Shown one piece after another: positions 57,257 to 64,000 of a stretch of 64,000 nt of DNA. Under the pieces are notes generated by a model. The model was not told the DNA's origin. It saw only the letters and a program-made list of their open reading frames with translations, and did no database searches. Origin of the DNA: Riptortus pedestris (taxonomy: Eukaryota > Arthropoda > Insecta > Hemiptera > Alydidae); NCBI GenBank assembly GCA_019009955.1, contig CM032230.1:19646001-19710000 (forward strand). Direction: 5' to 3'. The position numbers and the translations under genes are program-made. Within the stretch, counting starts at the first letter, position 1. Every line of letters begins with the position of its first letter.

Positions 57257-57652
57257 AATTAACTCACAGTCTAGATGAAGTCAGATGGACGAATAAGGTA
57301 CCTGATACCTTATTTAAATGGACTTCCACCAGTTTTATTCCTTGACGGCCGTCCAGGAACTGCTGGGCTCCAAGAAGAATATTTGTTTCAATTGCGGAAA
57401 AGCCTTGGGCTTGATGAAGTTCTTGGAACATGGAGAGTGCTGGAGACTGCAGTCGCTTGGCCGGTAGAACAATACACTCTTGACGCACGTCGATTATCAT
57501 CAGCTGGCTGCAGATACGTGCTGAGTAATCCCGACTACCGTCGATTTCCGTCATTCACTACTTAATAAACTAAACACCTATATTATTTATACATATAACT
57601 TACTATTATTATTTAATTAATAAATATAAATTTTTACATAATGTGTTGGCCA
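57257..57652 (-). mobile_element. Probable BEL/Pao LTR
   Basis: At 57641-57665 the minus strand reads GGCGGAATGT followed by TGTGGCCAACACATTATG, which looks like a polypurine-type junction and a TG LTR start. The LTR would extend leftward, perhaps into the inverted repeat. It holds two opposed open frames of 96 codons (57264-57565) without recognisable domains. The left limit is uncertain. Confidence 0.4.
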
Positions 57653-57687
57653 CAACATTCCGCCTATCAAAATTTTATTGAATTGGC

Positions 57688-59494
57688 TCATTTACAGGGA
57701 CTTGGAAAAGGGAAATGGAACAAGTTTAGTGATTGGTCGCTTGTAGGCTCAAGTAGAGCTGCTAAGTTAGGCCGTTGATGCTTTGGTAGTGCTAACCAAT
57801 GTGGTCCCGCCCTCCATAGAGGGTGAAGTTCAAATTCAGATGAAAATATGCTCCTGGAGCTACGGTCGGCTGGATTCTCTTCGGACTGTGCAACAAATGT
57901 GTTGAGTTGCTGAGGTGAAGTGGAAAGCCACCGTAAAACAAGCTCTAAGTCTGTAAAGAACTGTGAAAATCTGACAATCGTTAGAGACTCTGCATGGCAG
58001 ATCATTCGTGATATTCTTGTCACTAAAATACTGTAACGGGTACAAGAATCCATACTACCTTGAGCACATATCAGGAGGTCTAGTTTCATCCAAGGCATAT
58101 TGAGAGATCCACATGTCCTGTAAAATTACTCTAGCGTAGAAAGCTATAGGCGCCAAAAGCCTAGGGTATCATAAATGTTCAGAAGACACTTATGTGCTTG
58201 GCCTTTGGGATTTTCCAAATTAGTGATAGTTTCTTTGCCTGGCAAAGATACAACGTAGCGTCCTGACTCTAGACGGCAGTGAGTTGTTTCGTAGGGCTTC
58301 TCATAATATTCATCTTCCGCAGATACCGTGGCCACAAGCAAGACTTCTTCAACCTCCCGGGAATTATCCATTATTTCATTTATTTCTGGATTTGAATTAA
58401 TTAGAAAACTATGTATGGCCTTCAGTGGGCACCGAATGGGACTTGAGGGGACCAGCTGCTATAAATCCAAAAATCGTTGGGAGCAGCCTAGGAATGTCAT
58501 GTTTGATTATGATAGGTGGACCTGTAATTATATCGTAAAATAAATCACCACCTAAAAGCATTTCTACAGGGGCAGGTTTCCAAAAATAAGGGTCAGCTAG
58601 ACAATAGCCCTTGTGTCTTGTCTGGAGAGAGCTAGGTAGTGTTATTTGAGGTAAGTTACTCGTAATCTTGGGTACAACAATTACTTGGGAAGTAAGCTCC
58701 TTTGAGGTTGAAGAGGACATTCTCGTTCGAAGGACGCATTTCAGTCTACCAATAGTTATTGAGGCTGACCTGACCAATCCCTGAGATCCGTTGTTTGCAT
58801 GGCTCGAACCCTGTCTGTTTTGACTGGAGAGGTTTCTTCAGCTGGCTGGGCTACGTTTGTATGTTGTTGTGGTTGATGGAGCCACGTGTGACGACGCTGA
58901 TTGCAGATGGAATATCGTCTCATGGAAGGATATGATGTGGTCTGATGTTTGTGTGACAAACAATTGGTACAGCCGTCCCATCCTTTTAATGATGATAATT
59001 TCTTGGCAGCTGTTGTAGACCTAAATTGTGTACATTTTTAAAGACTGTGAGACGCCTTGCAAACAGGGCAGACAATTTTAGGGAGCATATGTCTAGAATC
59101 GGGTTTCTTGCCAGAATGTTGATTTGACGCTTTAAAATCTTTTGCTCCATCGTCTGATAATAAGGATGTTCTAGAATGGTAAAGTGACCTTGAGGTGTTG
59201 TGACTTGATGAACTCATATGTGAAGGTTGATCTGACTCATCAAAAATAGCGTCTAACGATTTCCACTCTACTTTGATAAAGTCCACTAAATGTCTATAGG
59301 AGGGAAGTCAATTTCGGAAAATTTCCTCTCAAACGATAACTTGGTTGAAGAGTCGAAGTATCGTAGCAAAATAAATATAAAATCTCCAGGATCTTCGGTC
59401 TCCAAATGATTAAATCTAAGCACTCTATAACGGAAGTGATAAGAGATTTGAAGGCAGTGGCGTTTGGCTTGGAGCTAAGCGGTTTAGAATCCAA
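57688..59494 (-). pseudogene. BEL/Pao gag-pol remnant
   Basis: From right to left: gag residues (59294-59494), IKVEWKSLDAIFDESDQPSH and a zinc knuckle CPVCKASHSL (59038-59286). Next is an aspartic protease-like segment with VVPKITSNLPQITLPS and MLLGGDLFYDII (58409-58777), then the start of reverse transcriptase YETTHCRLESGRYVVSLPGK (58144-58371). The catalytic core of reverse transcriptase is deleted: after IYDTLGFWRL the text resumes with ILVTRISRM and RNase H-like DLELVLRWLSTSPQQLNTFV, NPADRSSR and HPLWRAGPHWL (57688-58098). Integrase is missing. Many stops. Confidence 0.78.
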
Positions 59495-59559
59495 GAACTG
59501 TCTTGGGAAAATTTCCCAAATTTTCCCAAAAACGTTCTCTTAACCCCTCCCTTCTTACT

Positions 59560-60416
59560 AACCCACAAACGAGTTTTAATTAACCCTTCCGGAACCCGAG
59601 ATCCTCGTGTACTCCTCCCCCAACTTTCCATTCCCCCCATTTAAGTACAACACTTACCTCCAAAACGACTTCACAACTCTACTCCACTCAGCTTCCTCTT
59701 TTCAACAAGCCGTCAATCACCTCGATATCTCCACCGGAAGCCGAAATCGGCGACCACGTGAATACCGACAAACACTAATAACGTCACTTCCGTTCGATGG
59801 ATTTCACCCAAACATTCCACAAAACCTCGCCACAACGAACTGCACACACTTTACCCGTCACAAACACAAAAACTCGCACTTCAATTTTTCCACTGACAAC
59901 ACGCACAGCACAAGACACGTCCATCCTCTACGGCTGCCAACACCACTCCCCCCAATGACATTGTGTACCCATTCGAAGTGTGGCAACAATGCAGGAGGCA
60001 CCTAGCCATTACAGCCTTAATCCACCCTACACCTATCCAACACATCTCTGGTGACTGAGGATTCGCTACGATGGTTTAGCGATCCTATGTAAGGGACAGT
60101 CTCCTACTAACCAGCTCCCACACGAAGAGCACATGTACCAGTTTCCTGACCTGTATGTCCTCGGGCTTTGAACACACGACCACTACGTCTATGACCGGCA
60201 GTGAAGGCAAGCCTCCACTCCGGACTCCACCCAGCCCGCTAGTAGTATTGAGTAAGCCGCTAGAAACTTACCCCATTAAGGCCGGAATGATCCCCGGCCC
60301 GGAACAGCAAAGCCGACTAAGGACCTACTGTTCCTACGGTTCCCCTACCCAGCAGCTACACAGCGGGGGCTTACTGCTGCCATTGGGAAGGGCCGGCCCC
60401 GTGCCGGGACCCCCCC
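59560..60416 (-). mobile_element. Gypsy LTR-like segments, two different kinds
   Basis: 59790-59962 shares 'acgaactgcacacactttaccc', 'aactcgcacttcaatttttccactgac' and 'cctctacggctgcc' with 61640-61777, so it is one LTR type. 60100-60416 is a distinct GC-rich segment that also ends at a CCCCCCAATGACA junction. Both junctions look like a polypurine tract read on the minus strand (TTGGGGGG). Confidence 0.5.
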
Positions 60417-61600
60417 AATGACAGAGTCTTGGAAGCGAACAGGAAGTCTAATGGGTCTTCCTCTACGAGTTTCGAGTGGCTGTGTCATTGGCGGAAGACT
60501 GGGATTCGCCGAGGTCTGCTGTGCTGGGGTTCGGATGAGATCTGTTGCGGAGTGCCCTGGATGGTGCAGGAACCCTTCAGGTGGTTGAGCGAGGCTGTTC
60601 TGGGACCAGCAGTAGGCTGAATCTTGAAGGTCTTCGGTTGTCGGTCTAGTACAAGATGAGGTCCAGAGTATGGTGGTGTCAGGGGTTGGTGAACTGCGTC
60701 GTCTTTTAGGTAGACATGACTACAGTTACTGAGCTCCTTAGGTGCTGCGTTGTGGTGCTGGACAAAGGTCCTTCACGTGGTCTCGCAGGAACTTCTCGGG
60801 GTCCTCAGGTAGTTGGTGGATTGCGAGCAACTCACCAGGCAACCGTAGGGTCTGCCCGAATACCAGTTCTGCTGCACTACTGGTGTCATCGTCGCGTACT
60901 GTTGCTCTCAGGCCAAAGAAGTACAATGGGCAGCAGGTCAGTTCACCACGATGAGTGCTGTTTTGAGTGTCCTGTGACACTGTTAAATACATCCGTTATT
61001 TTGTGGGTGGTAAGATATTGTCTTAGAGCTCTTGGTATTTAGAAGGTGTGTGTAGCTTACACAAGATTTGACTAACGCATTGCTGCCTTTGGTCTGTCGT
61101 TATTCTAGTAGGGACGCCATAGCGACAGATCCAAGTCCTGTGTAGGGCTCTGACTATCGTATGTGCACTGATGTCTTGAATTGGTCCCGCTCTGGGACAC
61201 CGGGCAAACCTATCTGCCATAGGAAGACAAGAACGTTTGGCGACCTATGTTGGAAGTGGTCCAATAATGTCTTTGTGGACTTGCTCGGAGCGACCACTTG
61301 GAGCAAAGGTTCCCGGAGTGCGTCGATGTAATTACTCGGTTAGCAAGACACACAAGGACGTGCCCAGGTGGCAATGTTGAGCAAGAAAAATCGTTGAGGC
61401 GCCTTGACCCGCGTATTCAAGGGTGACTAAGGTTGTGGATTTGTGAAAAAATGGTTTGTTTCAACGATGCAGACAGGTACGGATGCACTTGTCAAGTGCT
61501 TGTTTCGCAAAGTAGGTGCCTCGTAGAATGTTTTCCTTCTAATAATGCCTCACCAATACGGCAGGGAGTCAAGCTGATCCCTCCCACCAAACCGGAGTAG
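60417..61600 (-). pseudogene. Ty3/Gypsy integrase and C-terminal pol remnant
   Basis: The minus strand contains DRFARCPRAGPIQDISAHTI and WICRYGVPTRITTDQ (61023-61220), the integrase core with its TTDQG-type motif. Next is SSAAELVFGQTLRLPGELL (60738-60992), a conserved Gypsy block. A C-terminal TPPYSGPHLVLDRQPKTFKI-like segment and SLNHLKGS follow near 60430-60640. Stops and frame changes separate the parts. Protease, reverse transcriptase and RNase H are not seen. Confidence 0.72.
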
Positions 61601-61619
61601 GTAGGTCCTTCGCGTCCTG

Positions 61620-61784
61620 TTAATCCTGTTTGATTTCAACCAAACTTTCCACAAAACTGCGCCACAACGAACTGCACACACTTTACCCTTCACAAACACA
61701 AAAACTCGCACTTCAATTTTTCCACTGACAATACGCGGAGCACAAAACATGTCCGTCCTCTACGGCTGCCCACAACATTCCCCC
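61620..61784 (-). mobile_element. Gypsy LTR fragment
   Basis: Matches 59790-59962 and ends GGCTGCCCACAACA, beside TTCCCCCC (minus strand: GGGGGGAA then TGTTGTGGGCAGCC). This gives the LTR start TGTTGTGG after a polypurine tract. Confidence 0.6.
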
Positions 61785-62280
61785 CAATGACAGAGTCATG
61801 GAAGCGGACAGGAAGTCTAATGGGTCTTCCTCTACGAGTTTCAAGTGGCTGTGTCATCGACTGAAGACTGGGATTCACCGAGGTCTGCTGTGCTGGGGTT
61901 CGGATGAGATCTGTTACAGAGTGTCCTGGATGGTGCAGGAACCCTTCAGGCGGTCGAGCGAGACTGTTCTGGGACCAGTAGTAGCGCTTGGTCTTCAGAA
62001 GGTGTGTGTAGCTTGCACAAGATTTGATTGTCGCATTGCCGCCCTTGGTACGTTGTTATTCTAGCAGGGACTCCATAGTGACAGATCCAAGTCACGGTGT
62101 AGGGCTCTGACTATCGTATCTCCACTGATTCCTGGGACCAGCAGTAGGCTGAATCTTGAAGGTCTTCGGTTGTCGGTGTAGTACAAGATGAGGTCCAGAG
62201 TATGGTGGTGTCAGGGGTTGGTGAACTACGTCATCTTTTAGGTAGGCCATGGTCCTTCGCGTCCTGTTAATCCTGTTTCA
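61785..62280 (-). pseudogene. Second, rearranged Gypsy pol fragment
   Basis: 61785-61980 duplicates 60417-60615 (the pol C-terminus). 61985-62130 matches part of the integrase near 61030-61160. 62139-62260 repeats 60597-60715. The order shows deletion and local duplication compared with the first copy. Confidence 0.65.
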
Positions 62281-62316
62281 TTTTTAGCAGATTTCCCTGA
62301 AGGGAAATCTCCTATT
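62281..62316 (-). other. H-family terminal hairpin at the end of a helicase gene
   Basis: TTTTTAGCAGATTTCCCTGA-AGGGAAATCTCCT, with a perfect ten-base stem AGATTTCCCT/AGGGAAATCT. Read on the minus strand it lies just after the helicase stop codon (62332) and ends TGCTAAAAA, so it looks like the 3' terminus of the element that carried the helicase. Confidence 0.7.
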
Positions 62317-62331
62317 TTCGTACCTAAATAA

Positions 62332-62900
62332 TCATATAAATGCTTCTTTATATACAATATTTTTAGCTTTTCCGTCCGGTGTATAAGTTTAAAGATTATA
62401 TCTGTAATTGACCCGGGAACAGGCTACATAGAGTTGTCCATGGGAAAAGCAACTTCCTCATATCGACGCCTGCCATTTTCTGTGTTGAGATTTGTTTATT
62501 GCCATAGTAAAACTAACAGACTCTGGGAACACTGCCTTCTGATTCAGTTGTCCTCTCGTAACTCTTCTATGAAGAGCAGAAAGCCGGTTTAAAGAAGAGC
62601 ATTCAGGCCAGCGAGGAAGTCTGAGATACGATACATTGGCAATTGTAAGCGTCGGAGTGATTGGAATTCTTGAAATCAAAACTACTCCACCTTTTTCACA
62701 CTCTTTCCATAATTGAGGCCTCAATCAAATTCTTATAAAGCCTAATTATTCTGAAGACTGTGCTTTGACAGAGTTTGGGAGTATTTAAATTTCTCAGGAG
62801 CATTATGGCGCTCCTACTTCTATGAAAGTTTGTGAGTGAAGCTCAAGTCCAGTGACCCGGTGGTTTGGTATTCGGTTTGCTCTATTCTTAGGCAGAACTA
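62332..62900 (-). pseudogene. PIF1-type helicase C-terminus of a Helitron/Helentron
   Basis: The minus strand reads, across frame changes, VGAPIMLLRNLNTPKLC (about 62820), LYKNLIEA, the ISRIPITPT block, and TMAINKSQ (about 62490). It then reads CFSHGQLYVACSRV (about 62440) and PDGKAKNIVYKEAFI before the stop at 62332. This is the conserved end of Helitron helicases (compare 17850-18219). Only 15 bases separate the stop from an H-family terminal hairpin. The Rep and N-terminal helicase parts are not found in the window. Likely a remnant of an autonomous partner of the H family. Confidence 0.75.
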
Positions 62901-63397
62901 ACCCATTTTGCAGATTTGTTCGTACCTTATTTAACATAACCCTACAACAATGTTGAATATTCTTGATTGACTACAGTATCCACTGTGGAATGGAATACTG
63001 GTTTGTGTAGTTATTGCGAAGTGGTAAGCTAATATAGTTGGTCGAATACATGAAATCATTGAGCATATTTGAATGATTAAAGAAGATTTGGTCACAATGG
63101 CTTTATATTTGACAATGCCGGCTTCGGATGCTCCTCCAACAGGTTCTTAAAAGGCTCTCATTCTTTTTGTATCTCATTTGCTTATATTTTTAGCAATTAA
63201 TGGTTTTACAGTCATGAGTAATAACATTCCACGTATGGTAAAGATACATTTCTCCAATTTTCTTCCACTTCCTCATATAATACGTCTAATTCCTGTTTCA
63301 TATAGTCATCGGACATCGAGATGTAGAATAAAAATTCATCAAAATCTATATCTATTTCGTAACGTGCATCATATGACCGATCTTTTAATTCCAGACT
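62901..63397 (-). other. Unassigned DNA, partly coding-like on the minus strand
   Basis: 63220-63395 on the minus strand reads SYDARYEIDIDFDEFLFY and QELDVLYEEVEENW after a stop, possibly continuing the protein at 63398. Nothing recognised at 62901-63180. Confidence 0.3.
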
Positions 63398-63954
63398 TCA
63401 AATAAACTCAAAAAGGGTTCCTAATGTAGACATAAATATGGAATAATTAGTTTCTTTGCTCATTAACCTATTAACCGAGCGGGGCTTATATATACGTCCA
63501 ACGTAAACTTTATCAGATATGGGTAGGACATATGAATACGTCTTTTCATTTATTTTAAGCATAAATAAAAAAAAAATGTTCCGTCCTCTGGGCGTATCGT
63601 CCGGACATATCAGTGAATGAGTTCTCACCCGTTATGTGCTGCGTAATTGAAAAGGGACTTCCCCAGTTAATAGGGTTAAATATTCTAGACAATAATCTAA
63701 GTTTATATGCTTTCTTTGGTCTGAGGTTACTTGTGTTTAAATGAAGCTTCTCTCTAATGTTTGTGTCATACGTATATGGTAGATGTATCTGTTTGAAGTT
63801 TTATCTTGATTGTGTCCTTTGTTTGTATAACCTTTGATCCTATGATTATAGCTTTTGCTATTATGCCTTGGTCAATTGAGGTTCCTTTCAAAGACTGCGG
63901 GTTAATTACTGTTATTCGGCTCCCAAGTATTTCATTAACATTGTTCAAAGCCAT
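63398..63954 (-). pseudogene. Unrecognised decayed protein-coding sequence
   Basis: Start MALNNVNEILGSRITVINPQ at 63954. A frame change near 63775 leads to IREKLHLNTSNLRPKKAYKL, INWGSPFSITQHITGENSF and MSGRYAQRTE. A second frame change near 63590 leads to NEKTYSYVLPISDKVYVGRI and KETNYSIFMSTLGTLFEFI. The text reads like a real protein of roughly 180 residues or more, with few lesions. I recognise no domain. It may belong to the transposon at 62.3-62.9 kb, to another mobile element, or to a captured gene. Confidence 0.4.
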
Positions 63955-64000
63955 GGTTTTTTTTTTCAATAAATAATGCAGTATTAAGCTTTTGAATGAA

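Noticed and set aside
57275..57565. 96-codon + strand frame as a host gene
   Set aside because: It overlaps an opposed frame of the same length, shows no domain, lacks splice context and lies in a probable BEL/Pao LTR.

Overview
This is AT-rich animal DNA, almost certainly from an arthropod and most likely an insect. It has spliced exons, insect-type transposons, R1- and jockey-like LINEs, and a very heavy transposon load. I cannot name the species. The only host gene I can defend is on the + strand. Three exons (10559-10700, 25294-25442, 30663-30722) join in phase and encode the last immunoglobulin domain plus linker of a cell-surface Ig protein of the lachesin/DIP type. Its two introns, about 14.6 kb and 5.2 kb, are packed with transposons. 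Nearly everything else is mobile or tandemly repeated DNA, mostly decayed.

Layout. 0-5 kb: Helitron-B copy, a 16-bp poly-C minisatellite, a RAG1-like Transib transposase remnant, a BEL/Pao scrap. 5-10 kb: a jockey-type LINE (minus strand) broken by two H-family repeats. 10.5 kb: Ig exon A. 11.1-12.0 kb: short Ginger-like DNA transposon. 12.9-18.5 kb: near-complete autonomous Helitron (Rep + PIF1-type helicase, two introns). 19.5-22.2 kb: a satellite array split by an inverted pair of Penelope-like elements. 23.4-30.1 kb: H-family repeats, Penelope-like palindrome, Helitron-B copies, SINEs and Ig exon B. 30.7 kb: Ig exon C, followed by a dead Tc1. 33.5-37.6 kb: an H repeat with a Helitron-B and a mariner in its (TA)n core. 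39.6-41.0 kb: an H repeat with a solo LTR in its core. 42.7-47.0 kb: a piggyBac with an unusual 1.97-kb element inside its transposase. 47.2-47.9 kb: 41-bp minisatellite. 50.7-52.6 kb: an H repeat broken by a Merlin-like element and a SINE. 55.4-56.7 kb: R1-like LINE. 57-62.3 kb: BEL/Pao and Ty3/Gypsy remnants. 62.3-62.9 kb: helicase C-terminus ending at an H-family terminal hairpin.

The dominant repeat, called here the 'H family', has one end with the hairpin GATTTCCCTTAAGGGAAATC, a variable (TA)n core, and another end with an ACGCAG-CCC-CTGCGT hairpin followed by GACGGACTTTTT. A 12-bp subterminal inverted repeat (AGCAGATTTCCC) links the ends. This fits non-autonomous Helentron relatives (HINE/DINE-1 type). 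In the strand column for H copies, '+' means only that the AGCAGATTTCCC end lies on the left. The helicase remnant at 62.3 kb suggests that end is the biological 3' end.

How the parts interact: the (TA)n cores of H repeats repeatedly received other transposons (Helitrons, mariner, Ginger-like, a solo LTR, SINEs, Penelope-like pieces). The most unusual candidate system is the element at 43820-45788. It has terminal inverted repeats and a TTA target duplication, and carries a Cys-rich gene family of unknown function that I recall as abundant in arthropod genomes. All family names rest on reading motifs by eye. No database search was run.
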